Shown here one piece after another: positions 1 to 9,070 of a DNA stretch of 64,000 nucleotides. Source of the stretch: DATARH01 sp963847345 (lineage in GTDB: Bacteria > Pseudomonadota > Alphaproteobacteria > ATCC43930 > CGMCC-115725); the NCBI GenBank assembly GCA_963847345.1, contig CAWJZU010000012.1:1-64000 (forward strand), in the 5' to 3' direction. The notes beneath the pieces were generated by a model, which did no database searches, had not been told where the DNA came from, and saw only the letters and a program-made list of their open reading frames with translations. Position numbers and translations under genes: made by a program. Each line of letters starts with the position of its first letter. The stretch's first letter is position 1.

Positions 1-3000
1 GCTGCCGTCGCGCCTGGTCGAGGGCGGCATCCTGTCCGACGCGCAGCTCGAAAGCGTCGTCTATGCCGGGGAAGCGCATTCCGGCCATCTCGCCGGGTCC
101 TACACGGTCGACGAGACCTGGGACCAGGTCGCCGCCGCTCCCGAGGGGCGGCAGGCGCGGTGCGCTTCCGGCGCGGCTGGTTTCTCGGCGACGGCACCGG
201 CGCCGGCAAGGGCCGCCAGGTCGCCGCGATCATCCTCGACAACTGGCTGCCCCGGAAGGGCCGCCGCCGCGCGCTGTGGATCTCGAAATCCGACAAGCTG
301 ATCGAGGATGCCGAGCGCGACTGGACGGCGCTCGGCGGCTACCGCTCCGACCTCGTGCCGCTGTCGCGCTTCAAGCAGGGCGCCGCGATCACTCTCGCCG
401 AAGGCATCCTGTTCACGACCTACGCGACCTTGCGCACGCAAGCGAAGGGCGAGAAGCGGAGCCGCGTCCAGCAGATCGTCGATTGGCTCGGCCCGGAGTT
501 CGACGGGGTCGTCGTGTTCGACGAAGCGCATGCGATGGCCAATGCCGCCGGCGACAAGGGGGAACGCGGCGAGAAGAAACCCTCGCAACAGGGCCAGGCG
601 GGACTGCGGCTGCAGCACGCATTGCCCGATGCGCGCATCCTCTATGTCTCGGCGACCGGCGCGACGACGGTGCAGAACCTCGCCTACGCCGCCCGGCTCG
701 GCCTCTGGGGCACCGGCGATTTTCCGTTCGCGACCCGCGCCGAGTTCGTCGCCGCGATGGAAGGCGGCGGCATCGCCGCGATGGAGGTGCTGGCGCGCGA
801 TCTGAAGGCGCTCGGCCTCTATGCCGCGCGCTCCTTGTCGTTCGAGGGCATCCTCTACGAGATCGTCGAGCACTCTCTGACGCCGGAGCAGATCGCGATC
901 TACGATTCCTATGCCGACGCGTTCCAGATCATTCACAAGAACCTGAAGGCGGCGCTCGAGGCCGCCAACATCACCGGCGCCGATGGCGGCACCTACAACC
1001 GCCACGCCAAGGCCGCCGCGCGCTCGGCCTTCGAATCGAACAAGCAGCGCTTCTTCAATCATCTGCTGACGGCGATGAAATGCCCGACGCTGATCGCCGC
1101 GCTTAACGCGCGATCTCGACGCCGGCCATGCCGCGATCGTGCAGATCGTCTCGACCAACGAGGCATTGCTGGAGCGCCGCCTCGCCGAGATCCCGAGTTC
1201 GGAATGGGGCGATCTCTCGATCGACATCACGCCGCGGGAATACGTGCTCGACTATTTGAAGCACTCGTTCCCGACGCAGCTGTTCGAGCTCTACACCGAC
1301 GAGGAGGGCAATCTCCATTCGCGCCCGGTCACCGATGCCGACGGCAACCCGGTGCAATCGCGCGAAGCCGTCGAACGGCGCGACCGGATGATCGAGCATC
1401 TGGCGTCATTGCCGCCGGTGCAGGGCGCGCTCGATCAGATCCTGCACCGCTTCGGCACCGAGATGGTCGCCGAGGTCACCGGACGCTCGCGGCGCATCGT
1501 CAAGCGCGGAGCGACCGGCTCTGCGTCGAGACCCGGCCCGCTTCGGCGAATTTCGCCGAGACCTCGGCCTTCATGGATGACGACAAGCGCATCCTGGTCT
1601 TCTCCGATGCCGGCGGCACCGGGCGCAGCTATCACGCCGATCTCGGCGCCCGCAATCAGCGCCAGCGCATCCATTACCTGTTGGAGCCGGGCTGGAAGGC
1701 GGACGCGGCGATCCAGGGTCTCGGGCGCTCGAACCGCACCAACCAGAAACAGCCGCCGGTGTTCCGGCCCGTCGCGACCGACGTCAAGGGCGAGAAGCGC
1801 TTCCTGTCGACGATCGCGCGCCGTCTCGACACGCTCGGCGCGATCACCAGGGGACAGCGCCAGACCGGCGGCCAGGGCCTGTTCCGGGCCGACGACAATC
1901 TCGAAAGCCCCTATGCCCGCGCCGCGCTGCGGCAGTTCTATCAGCTGATCCATGCCGGGAAGGTCGAGGGCTGTTCCCTCTCCGAATTCGAGGAGGCGAC
2001 CGGTCTCGATCTCGTGCGACGAGGACGGCTCGCTGCGCGAGGAATTGCCGCCGGTCACGCAATTCCTCAACCGCGTGCTGGCCCTGCGCATCGCGTTGCA
2101 GAACCGGCTCTTCGCCGTCTTCGAGGAATTGCTCGATGCCCGCATCGAAGCCGCAATCAGCGCCGGGATCTACGATCTCGGCGTCGAGACGCTGACCGCC
2201 GAAAGCTTCCGGGTCGTCGAGCGGCGCACGGTCTACACGCATGCCGCGACCGGCGCCGAGACCGGCTGCTACCGGGTGCTGCGCCGCGACCGCAACCGGC
2301 CGCTGCCGCTCGCCGACGCGCTCGCGCTTGCCGCGACATCGGGCGCCCGGCTCGTCGTCAACGAGCAGTCGCACCGCGCCGCGGTGCAGGTTCCGGCGGC
2401 GAGCCTGATGCTCGATGACGGACAGGTGCAGCCGCGCACCCGCCTGGTGCGGCCGATGGCGCGCGATACGATGCAGCGCGGACGATTTCGCCCGCTCGCA
2501 TTGGCGCGAGGCGACCGAAGCGCAATTCGCGGCGCTGTGGCAGGCCGAATGCGCGAAGGTGCCGGAATTCGCCGACAGCGAGTTCCACATCATCACCGGC
2601 CTGTTGTTGCCGATCTGGGACCGGCTGCCGTCGCGCAACATGCGCGTCTACCGCTTCGAGACCGACGAGGGCGAGCGCGTCATCGGCCGCCTCGTCGCGC
2701 CCGAGGAATTGGGCCGGCTCTATCAGTCGCTCGGCGCCGAGGCCCCTGCCCCTCTCCGCCGCCGAAGCCTGGAGCGCCGTGCTCGACCGCGGCGCGGTGA
2801 TCGACCTCGCCGGCGGGTTGCAGTTGCGGCGCTCGCTGAGCATGGGCGCAACGCGGGTCGAACTGACCGGCTTCTCCGAAGGCGGCACGGTCGGCATCCT
2901 GAAATCGCTCGGCCTCGTCTCCGAGATCATCGCCTGGCGCCTGCGCCTGTTCGTGCCGGTGTCCGAAGAAGGCCCGGCGATCCTCGCCGCTCTGCTCGCC

Positions 3001-3045
3001 CGCCATCCCCTGATCGCCGTCCGCTCGCGCGCCGACGCGGCCTGA
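1..3045 (+). pseudogene. Strawberry-notch (SNO) family helicase, 5'-truncated by window edge, about six frameshifts
   Basis: Large SF2-type helicase found on alphaproteobacterial integrative elements and plasmids; its role is unproven, presumably DNA or RNA remodelling during element maintenance. Visible are a Walker A motif (GDGTGAGKGRQ, about nt 190-222), a DEAH Walker B (VVFDEAHAM, about nt 511-537), an SVSATGA-like motif III region (YVSATGATT) and a C-terminal helicase part containing FSDAGGTGRSYHAD and GLGRSNRTNQ. The reading frame changes near 150, 1105, 1510, 2015, 2475 and 2745, yet joining the segments gives one continuous family-like protein ending at 3043-3045. The N-terminus lies left of the window. 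Protein sequence between breaks is well conserved, so sequencing error is more likely than real decay, although true pseudogenisation is not excluded. Confidence 0.8.
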
Positions 3046-3060
3046 TCCGGACATGATCGC

Positions 3061-4284
3061 GTGATCAGCCCGGCTGGCGATCTGGCGCGCCGCCTCGCGC
3101 GCGAGGCCGAGGCGGTGTGCCGCCATTATCTCCCGCACGGACGCCAACGCGGCCGTTACTGGGTCACCGGCGATGTCGACGACACGCCGGGGCGCAGCCT
3201 TTATGTCCGCCTCTCGCGGTCCCGACAGCGGTCCCGGCGCGGCCGGCAAATGGAGCGATGCCGCAACCGGCGAGCACGGCGATCTGCTCGACCTGATCGG
3301 CCGCCGCCGGCATCTGCCGCGCGTTGCCGACGCGATCGGCGAGGCCCGCGCTTTTCTCGCCCTGCCGCGCCACTGAAACCGCCGATGCTCTGCCCCGGCG
3401 CTCATCGCGCGCCGTCCGGCTCGGCGGAAGCAGCCCGCCGCCTGTTCGCTCTCGGACGTCCGGTTCCCGGCACCCCGGCCGAAACCTATCTGCGCGCTCG
3501 CTGGATCACCGCCCGGCTCGACTGGCCGTCACTGCGCTTTCACCCCTCGGTCTGGTACCGCGAGAGCGAAGCGCATCCGCGCGAAGCCTGGCCGGCGCTG
3601 CTGGCCGCGGTGACCGATCATGACGGCACCATCACCGGCATCCAGCGCAGCTGGCTCGACCGCACCGGCACGGCAAAGGCGCCGATCGCCGATCCGCGCC
3701 GCGCCCTCGGCCATCTCCTCGGCAACGGTGTCCGCTTCGGCAGCGCGTCAGAGCCTGCCCCCGCGCAGGCGGGGGTCGTGGCGGCCGGCGAAGGCGTCGA
3801 AACGATGCTGGCGCTCGCTTCGGTGCTGCCGTCGTTGCCGCTGATCGCCGCCCTCTCGGCCAACCACCTCGCCGCCCTTGCCTTCGCTCCCTCCTGGCGC
3901 CGCCTCTATGTCGCGCGCGACAACGATGCCGCCGGCCGTCATGCGGCAACGCGATTGCACGAACGCGGGCAGGCAGCCGGTATCGAAGTCCGCGACCTCG
4001 TGCCGGTGCATGAGGACTTCAACGCCGATCTCTGCGCCCTCGGCCCCGCCGCGCTCCTGGCGCATCTCGCTCCGCAGCTCGTCCCCGCCGATCTCGCCCG
4101 CTTCGCCGCCGATCACGGGCGGCCCGGCATAGCGTCGCCGTCGCACGGGATCGCGCCGGAAGGAGGAAGCCTGTTCGTGCGGGCGGCGGACAGCCTTTCA
4201 GCCGGGAACAGAGGGCCGCGCCACGGCCTTCCCGAGCGGCGATCTGCCGGAGCCGCCGGGCGGCCCGAAAGAGGGCCGCCCTGA
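3061..4284 (+). CDS. TOPRIM domain protein (DUF7146-like), frameshifted
   Basis: Starts 15 nt after the helicase stop. The N-terminal half (DLARRLAREAEAVCRHYLPHG, then a GDVDDTPGRSLYVRL segment) resembles the zinc-free leader seen in element-encoded primase-like proteins. The C-terminal half is a TOPRIM fold: the acidic loop GEGVETMLAL near nt 3787-3816 and the DxD-type motif LYVARDNDAAGRHAA near nt 3904-3948. Family knowledge suggests a primase or nuclease-like role in element replication. The frame shifts near 3225 and again near 3376, where an internal stop would end the first part; downstream RAPSGSAEAARRLF is typical of the middle of this family, so I treat it as one gene of about 407 residues. 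Neighbours (SNO helicase, DUF2493, DUF736) match a recurrent mobile-element core. Confidence 0.75.
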   Translation: MISPAGDLARRLAREAEAVCRHYLPHGRQRGRYWVTGDVDDTPGRSLYVRLSRSRQRSRRGRQMERCRNRRARRSARPDRPPPASAARCRRDRRGPRFSRPAAPLKPPMLCPGAHRAPSGSAEAARRLFALGRPVPGTPAETYLRARWITARLDWPSLRFHPSVWYRESEAHPREAWPALLAAVTDHDGTITGIQRSWLDRTGTAKAPIADPRRALGHLLGNGVRFGSASEPAPAQAGVVAAGEGVETMLALASVLPSLPLIAALSANHLAALAFAPSWRRLYVARDNDAAGRHAATRLHERGQAAGIEVRDLVPVHEDFNADLCALGPAALLAHLAPQLVPADLARFAADHGRPGIASPSHGIAPEGGSLFVRAADSLSAGNRGPRHGLPERRSAGAAGRPERGPP

Positions 4285-4494
4285 TCCCCGGCGCAATGGC
4301 GCGGGGTGCGCATTTTCCGCCGCCGGCCCGGAAGAGCGGGCCGGCTTTGCATCGCGAAGCAAAATGCTTCCCCGCCGCCATCCTCCGCTTCGCTGCGGCC
4401 CTTGCGGGTGCGCCGCGTCTCCGTCCCCGGCCTGGGATCGCCGTGAAGGCCGCGATGGGCGCGGCCGAATTCCCTCCGGCAGAAAGGCCCCGCC
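4285..4494. other. Intergenic spacer of the element
   Basis: About 210 bases between the TOPRIM gene and the DUF2493 gene. High GC, no convincing open reading frame. A purine-rich AGAAAGG stretch just before position 4495 can serve as ribosome binding site for the following gene. Nothing else seen. Confidence 0.5.
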
Positions 4495-5474
4495 ATGACG
4501 ACGCACGACAGCCCCCTCCCCTTCCCCGAGAGCGAATCCCGAAACCGAACACCACGCCGCCTCGCCGACCGCGTACCTGCTCGACGAGCTGGCGCTGTAC
4601 GGCTACCGGCCGGGACAGGACGAGCCCGATCCGCGGCCGATGCCCGGAGACGAAACCGTCGAGGGCCATCTCGGCACCATCGCCGAAGCGCTCGAAGCCC
4701 TGTTCGCCGGCACCCGCCTCGAGGACGACACCGACGATCTGTTCTGGGCCTTCGTCAATCTGTTCCACCGCAAGGCCGAGCGCATCGAGCGCGAGCTCGA
4801 CACCAACGAGCAGGCGCAGCGCAAGAGCCAGCTCGAACAGGACGGCTCCGAAGTCAAATCGGTCGAGCTCGAACGCCTGACCGCGCAGGGCATCAGCCTG
4901 ATCGAACGGCGCAACGCCTTCGAATTCTGCCGCGATCACGCCGCCCGCCTGTTCGAGGCCTCGACCGGCACGCTGTGGCGCCCGCAGGTCGGCTCGATGG
5001 TCAATCGCCGCACGCTGACCGCCGCGATGATCGACAGCCGCGACTTCCTCGCCGCCCGCCGCAAGACCGACGCCGAGATCATGGCGCCCCAGGGACCGCG
5101 CATCGCCTTCACCGGCGGCATCGACTGCAACGACCATGTCCGCATCTGGGACGCGCTCGACCGGATCCGTGCCCGCCATCCCGACATGGTGCTGCTGCAC
5201 GGCGGCAGCCCGAAGGGCGCCGAGCGCATCGCCGCCTGCTGGGCCGACAATCGCAAGGTGCCGCAGGTCGCCTTCAAGCCGGACTGGACGCGGCACGCCA
5301 AGGCGGCGCCGTTCAAGCGCAACGACCGCATGCTCGAGGCGATGCCGATCGGCATCGTCGCCTTCCCCGGCTCCGGCATCTCCGCCAATCTCGCCGACAA
5401 GGCCAGAAGCCCGCGGCATCCCGGTGTGGCGCTTCAGCGAGCCGGCCCCCGCCGGCAAGGATGGCGGCGCCTAG
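4495..5474 (+). CDS. DUF2493 (SLOG superfamily) protein, frameshifted
   Basis: The C-terminal half carries the DUF2493 domain: a beta-strand and glycine loop RIAFTGGIDCNDHV, then VLLHGGSPKGAERIA, VAFKPDW and IVAFPGSGISANLADKA, the pattern of SLOG Rossmann-like proteins that bind nucleotide-derived ligands. The N-terminal half (about 200 residues) contains a predicted helical region around ERIERELDTNEQAQRK and is typical of the element-borne version. One extra base near 4538 and another indel near 5403 break the frame; after correction the protein is about 325 residues and ends SEPAPAGKDGGA at 5474. ATG with AGAAAGG upstream supports the start. It forms part of the SNO-TOPRIM-DUF2493-DUF736 block. 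Confidence 0.8.
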
Positions 5475-5511
5475 CGCCGCCCTTCCCGCCTGCTTCTTCC
5501 GCCGTGCCTCA

Positions 5512-5853
5512 TCACGGGGTCCGGTGCAGCGGCGCCGGAATGCGCGGCTCCGGTGCGTCGTCGCGGATGCGGAACGCGCCTTCCGAAGTCTCGACCCGAT
5601 AGCCGGCGCACCAGCGCGCGACAAAGGCGCCCGCCAGCGTCGCGTCGAGAAAATAGACCGCGAGCGCATCGTTGACGACGCCGCGCATCCCCGACGGCGT
5701 CATCGCCCAGGCGCCGGCGCCGCAATTGCCGTCGAGCCAGGCCTGCATCTGATCGAGGCGCTGGCCGAGACCGCCTGCCGGCACTCCGATCCGGATGCGC
5801 ACCGGAAACCGCCGCTCCGCCTCGCTCACCATCAGCTTCGCGCTTGCCGCCAT
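5512..5853 (-). CDS. Conserved hypothetical protein of mobile elements
   Basis: A 113-residue protein starting MAASAKLMVSEAERRF and containing RIRIGVPAGGLGQRLDQM and an AWAMTPSGMRGVVNDA segment. I recognise this as a small uncharacterised protein that often accompanies DUF2493/DUF736 genes on alphaproteobacterial elements, but no biochemical function is known to me. No membrane segment or signal peptide is visible. An upstream in-frame ATG at 5910 exists, but the start at 5853 fits the family better. It lies convergent to the DUF2493 gene, with 37 bases between their ends. Confidence 0.6.
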   Translation of the reverse strand: MAASAKLMVSEAERRFPVRIRIGVPAGGLGQRLDQMQAWLDGNCGAGAWAMTPSGMRGVVNDALAVYFLDATLAGAFVARWCAGYRVETSEGAFRIRDDAPEPRIPAPLHRTP

Positions 5854-6147
5854 GACTGTCGTTCTCTGTTCGTTCGATCGCCGGATCAGCCTCTCATGGC
5901 GGTTCATCACTGTCCAGCGCGGCTCCGGGCCCGCGGTTCAGCGAGGCGCGCCGTCTGCTCCGTCTCTGGGCTTGCCGCACCGCCTTTCGCGAGCGCCTGG
6001 TCCGTTCCGACCCTGGGCGTCGGCCGAGTGTCGTCCGCGCATCTGCACGCCGCGATGATCGAGGTCTCACGACCCGGCCTGTCGCCCGTCCTGCCTGCGG
6101 GTCCTGAGATGTGCCCGGCCATCGCCTCCTTTTCGGGCCGCCGTTGC

Positions 6148-6163
6148 GCGGGAACGTTCCTGC
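6148..6163. promoter_or_regulatory. Palindrome copy 1 (GCGGGAACGTTCCTGC)
   Basis: Near-perfect 16-bp palindrome. Its half-site GGAAC/GTTCC and outer GC match the second copy at 6357-6373. Two copies in one intergenic region suggest an operator, possibly for an element-encoded repressor; the binding protein is unknown. Confidence 0.4.
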
Positions 6164-6356
6164 TGGCTCTTGAAGCGCTGGATCCCGCGGCCCCCGCCCG
6201 CAACCCGGCGGATCAGAAAAATTTCCCCGGCCCGACAAGCGGGCCTCCTCGCGGCCGCTGTCGCTGCAAATTTTTCCGCCCGCCGGGTCCTCCACGGTGT
6301 TCCGGCCGCAAGCGGTGCGGTCAGGTCCCTATGCGGTCTCCGAAGCGCGAGCCATC

Positions 6357-6373
6357 GCAGGAACGGTTCCTGC
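6357..6373. promoter_or_regulatory. Palindrome copy 2 (GCAGGAACGGTTCCTGC)
   Basis: Perfect inverted repeat of 8 bp per arm with a 1-bp centre, ending 30 bases before the DUF736 start codon. Position and the existence of a second copy 200 bp upstream suggest an operator acting on the DUF736 gene or a transcript start. Could also be an mRNA hairpin. Confidence 0.45.
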
Positions 6374-6403
6374 GAACTCAAACCTCAGAACAGGAGACTT
6401 AAG

Positions 6404-6736
6404 ATGGCTATCACACTCGGAACCTTCACAAAGCAGGAGAACGGCACCTTCACCGGTACGCTCAGAACCCTCAATGTCACCGCGGCGATCAGCATCGCTC
6501 CGGTCGACAAGCACTCCGACAACGCCCCGGACTACCGGGTCTATGCCGGACAGCGCTACGAGGTCGGTGCGGGCTGGAGCCAGGTCGCCAAATCGAGCGG
6601 CGAGACCTACGTGAACCTGAAGATCGCGGCCCCGGAATTCGGGCCGAACTGGGTTCGCTGCCGCCTCGTCAAGCTCGAGAACCCGGGCGATGACGGCGCC
6701 ACCCACATCGCCCTGTGGGAGCCGCGCGACCGCTGA
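6404..6736 (+). CDS. DUF736 domain protein
   Basis: 110 residues, starting MAITLGTFTKQENGTFTG and ending HIALWEPRDR, clearly DUF736: an all-beta small protein abundant on plasmids and ICEs of alphaproteobacteria, function unknown, often one of the most highly expressed element genes. The start ATG has CAGGAGA 9 bases upstream. It is intact, unlike its neighbours. A palindrome sits 30 bases upstream and an intrinsic terminator follows directly, so it is probably a single-gene transcript. Confidence 0.93.
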   Translation: MAITLGTFTKQENGTFTGTLRTLNVTAAISIAPVDKHSDNAPDYRVYAGQRYEVGAGWSQVAKSSGETYVNLKIAAPEFGPNWVRCRLVKLENPGDDGATHIALWEPRDR

Positions 6737-6744
6737 CGGCAAGG

Positions 6745-6774
6745 CCCCGCCGCGGGCAACTGCGGCGGGGTTTT
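6745..6774 (+). terminator. Rho-independent terminator after DUF736 gene
   Basis: Arms CCCCGCCGC (6745-6753) and GCGGCGGGG (6762-6770) form a 9-bp GC stem with an 8-base loop, followed by TTTT. It starts 8 bases after the stop codon. Confidence 0.8.
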
Positions 6775-7066
6775 CCCACTGCTCAAAAGCATCGATGCGC
6801 CTCGCGCCGGTTGCGGCGGCATCCGGGGGAAAGTCTGTCTCGCCGGATCTCCCAGCCTACCGGCTCGAACCGGACCGCCTCAAGGATGCGCGGTGCCCCC
6901 AATTTTGCCGAGCGCAGGGAGCGCGCTGGCGCGCGCCGGTTATTTCCACGCTCGACAAAATCGGCTCCCCCGCGCCCCGCTGCGCGGCGCCCCTCGGGGG
7001 CGTCCTTGACCCGGTCCGGCCCGACCCGGTGCGCCCCTTCCGTCTTCACAACAGACGGAGGGTACG
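6775..7066. other. Intergenic, no gene recognised
   Basis: About 290 bases between the terminator and the next small gene. GC-rich, no conserved frame. The last bases (GGAGGGTACG) are the ribosome binding site of the following gene. Confidence 0.4.
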
Positions 7067-7252
7067 ATGATCACGCTTTACGACCACATCCAGGAACTGC
7101 GGGCCGAGCTGCGGGGCTGCCATTTCACCAAGCGCGAACGCGCCGCGGTCGAGGCGGAGCTGGCCAAGGCTCTGGCCGATCAGGCCGAGATCGAGCGCCA
7201 CTACGACCGCGCCATGGAGGCCTGCCGAATGGAGACATCAACCCGCAGCTGA
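7067..7252 (+). CDS. Small helical hypothetical protein
   Basis: 61 residues, starting MITLYDHIQELRAELRGC. The body, about residues 5-50, is strongly helical and charged (KRERAAVEAELAKALADQAEIE) and could form a coiled coil. A strong GGAGGGT Shine-Dalgarno 5 bases upstream of ATG supports translation. Short proteins of this kind follow DUF736 genes on related elements, but I know no function. It is the last gene before the partition locus. Confidence 0.6.
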   Translation: MITLYDHIQELRAELRGCHFTKRERAAVEAELAKALADQAEIERHYDRAMEACRMETSTRS

Positions 7253-7386
7253 CCGACAGGTGGGGGGCTGGGACCGGTTTCACGGCCCCTGCCCGCCGGA
7301 GTTTCACGAGATCAACGCCCTGCATAAAGGCAGGACGCGATCCGATGCGGCTGGCGGACAAGTGATTCGCGTCACGTGAAACAATA

Positions 7387-7473
7387 AATCATGAAATCAT
7401 GAGAACATCGAGTGCGGAATGCTATGATTTCAAAAGGAAAATCCCCAGAGTTACTAAATTCATGAATTCATGT
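7387..7473. promoter_or_regulatory. 8-bp box clusters upstream of parA (putative operator/centromere)
   Basis: Two pairs of TCATGA-cored boxes, at 7389 and 7397 and at 7460 and 7468, each pair exactly 8 bp apart (for example TTCATGAATTCATG). The same boxes recur inside the 3' end of parA and after the ribbon-helix-helix gene. By analogy with ParG, omega and MetJ, tandem short palindromes upstream of such operons are operators of the small DNA-binding partner. Confidence 0.55.
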
Positions 7474-7516
7474 AAGCAGGAATTTCGCATCGGGGGGTGC
7501 GAGATTTGCGGGATCA

Positions 7517-8222
7517 ATGACAATGTGGTTCGATGTCATCACGCTTGCGACGCCTAAGGGCGGAACCGGCAAATCGACGCTTAGCCGCGGCCTTGCTGCC
7601 TATTGGTTCGCGCTCGGGCGCAAGCCGGCGCTCGTCGATGCCGACCCACCGAGACGCTCGCCAAGCGCTACAACCCGTCGGGGCCGCTTGGCGGCGTGCC
7701 GGTGATCGCCGAACCCGAAGAGCGGGTCGGCGAGGTTATCGAGGAGCTGCGCGGCCGGTATGCGCCGGTGATCGTCGATACCGCGGGCTTCCGCAACCGG
7801 ACCAACATCACCGCGCTGGTCGCAACCGACCTGGCGCTGATCCCGCTCAAGCCGGCGATCGAGGATGTGGACGCGGCCGTGGCGACCTACGGTCTGATCG
7901 AGGAGATCAACGCGACGCCGGAGCGCGCCGGACGCCCGATCCGGGCGGCCATGGTGCTAACGATGACACTGCGCGGCACCGTCATCGCCCGGCATGTGCG
8001 CAGCCAGCTGGAAAGCGCTGGTTAACCGCTGCTCAGAGCCGAGATGCCGCACCGGGTGCCTATCCCGAGGCCGGCATCGAGGGCCTGAGCCCGAGCATCG
8101 TCGAGCCCGACGGCGCAGCGGCCCGCGATATCGCCGCTATTATTCATGAACTCATGAAAACAGGAGTTCATGAAACCATAAATTCCTTACTTCCCGAGCC
8201 GAAGAAGGCGGTTGGCGCATGA
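7517..8222 (+). CDS. parA: ParA-family partition ATPase, frameshifted
   Basis: Deviant Walker A motif PKGGTGKST near residue 13 and VDADP, DTAGFRN and PLKP segments mark a ParA/MinD-type ATPase that drives plasmid or element segregation. Two or three indels (about 7650, 8022 and probably 8050) break the frame; when joined, the product is about 230 residues, normal for small ParA proteins. No N-terminal helix-turn-helix is present, so it is a type Ib-like ParA, which usually depends on a small ribbon-helix-helix partner for autoregulation and centromere binding. That partner is encoded next, overlapping by ATGA at 8219-8222. Confidence 0.85.
8144..8181. promoter_or_regulatory. 8-bp box cluster inside the 3' end of parA
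   Basis: TCATGA occurs at 8144, 8152 and 8168, with a degenerate CCATAA at 8176, all in one 8-bp phase. The coding sequence here (IIHELMKTGVHETI) is read through the boxes. Intragenic boxes 40-80 bases before the partner gene could tune its expression. Confidence 0.45.
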
Positions 8223-8524
8223 GAAGCAAGCAGCTCGGTGCCCTGCTGAACACGGTTCCGCCGGCAACGGCCCGACCGGCGCCGCCGGTCACCGTCGCGC
8301 GGCCTGCGACCCCCGCGTCATCGCTTCTCGTCGCGTCTGCGCGCAGCGGCAAGGAAGTGCCACTGCAGGTGCTGATTCCCGAACATGTCCGCGAGCAGCT
8401 CGGTGTTATGGCAGCGAAGGAGCGGGCCAGCCTGCGCGCCCTGATCTTGCGCGCCATCCGCAATCTTGGCATCGATGTTACGGACGAGGAGATCCGCGAC
8501 AAGCGCGGTCGGCGTCCATCATGA
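8219..8524 (+). CDS. Small ribbon-helix-helix-like partition partner
   Basis: 101 residues. The N-terminal 40 are proline- and alanine-rich and probably disordered; the C-terminal part (residues 45-90) has the pattern of a ribbon-helix-helix: strand VPLQVLIPEHV, then helices REQLGVMAAKERASLRAL and ILRAIRNLG. Such proteins bind tandem palindromes as dimers. Start ATG overlaps the parA stop (ATGA), indicating translational coupling. Its stop codon lies inside the first box of the downstream array at 8519. Family assignment is from pattern only; no centromere-binding data exist for it here. Confidence 0.6.
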   Translation: MRSKQLGALLNTVPPATARPAPPVTVARPATPASSLLVASARSGKEVPLQVLIPEHVREQLGVMAAKERASLRALILRAIRNLGIDVTDEEIRDKRGRRPS

Positions 8525-8572
8525 AATCGTGAATTCACCAATTCATGAAGTCATAGACTGCTAAATTCATGA
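8519..8572. promoter_or_regulatory. Tandem 8-bp box array, candidate parS-like centromere
   Basis: Boxes in strict 8-bp phase at 8519 (TCATGA), 8527 (TCGTGA), 8535 (TCACCA), 8543 (TCATGA), 8551 (TCATAG), 8559 (degenerate) and 8567 (TCATGA). The array begins in the last codons of the ribbon-helix-helix gene. Seven repeats at a fixed pitch resemble MetJ met boxes or omega heptads and fit binding by dimers side by side. Confidence 0.55.
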
Positions 8573-8788
8573 TTTAGGACGGCTTCCTTAGTCTAATACA
8601 ACGCCCGCGAGTCGCGCTGAGACGGGACGCAGGCAGGGCGTGCAGCGCTGATTCAGGCAATGAATCCACCTGCGATACGGGCCAATGAATCCAATGGGCA
8701 ACTACGATTGCTAGTCGAGCACGTCGTGGACAAGGTACCAGATTTAGATTTACCGTCTCCCTCTAGTTCTTGGAGGAAGACGGTTCCG

Positions 8789-9070
8789 ATGAAGGACTTC
8801 GCGATTACCCCCAAAGCCGAGGAAATGCGCGCCTATCGCCGCCGCCTGGCGGCCGACGGGCAGCGTGAGATCATCGCCGCTCTACGGCCTCCTGTTGGGG
8901 TACGGGTAAGTTGGTCGAAATGCGCAGCAGCGAACCGCGCCGGGTCCATGGTGCAAGTACAACCAGGCGATGACTCATTTCCCGAGCCAGGCAAGGCTCG
9001 GTCAGTTCAGTTTAGGCGAAACAAATTTCGTCCGACCCTCGGTAGAGGGAAGTCGAAGAGCGTTTTGTAA
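8789..9070 (+). CDS. Small ORF with antitoxin-like N-terminus, probably interrupted
   Basis: A good Shine-Dalgarno (TGGAGGAAGA) precedes ATG at 8789. The first about 33 residues (MKDFAITPKAEEMRAYRRR, then LAADGQREIIAAL) have the charged helix plus RLAADG pattern seen at the start of MazE-like/ribbon-helix-helix antitoxins. After about 8890 the frame becomes serine/arginine-rich without similarity to anything I recognise, coinciding with RNA-like sequence. The natural C-terminus has therefore probably been lost. Weak assignment. Confidence 0.35.
   Translation: MKDFAITPKAEEMRAYRRRLAADGQREIIAALRPPVGVRVSWSKCAAANRAGSMVQVQPGDDSFPEPGKARSVQFRRNKFRPTLGRGKSKSVL

Larger units (their letters stand above)
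5854..6403. other. 550-base intergenic region upstream of the DUF736 gene
   Basis: No credible gene: frames here are arginine/proline-rich composition artefacts. It must hold the divergent promoters of the small protein on the minus strand and the DUF736 gene. It contains two copies of a palindrome (6148-6163 and 6357-6373), listed separately. Confidence 0.5.

Noticed and set aside
4019..5458. A 479-codon minus-strand frame opposite the TOPRIM and DUF2493 genes
   Set aside because: Opposite two recognisable coding regions, no domain, low-complexity glycine/arginine composition.
8519..8572. The 8-bp repeats as a CRISPR array
   Set aside because: The pitch is 8 bp with no spacers; such arrays are protein-binding sites, not CRISPR.
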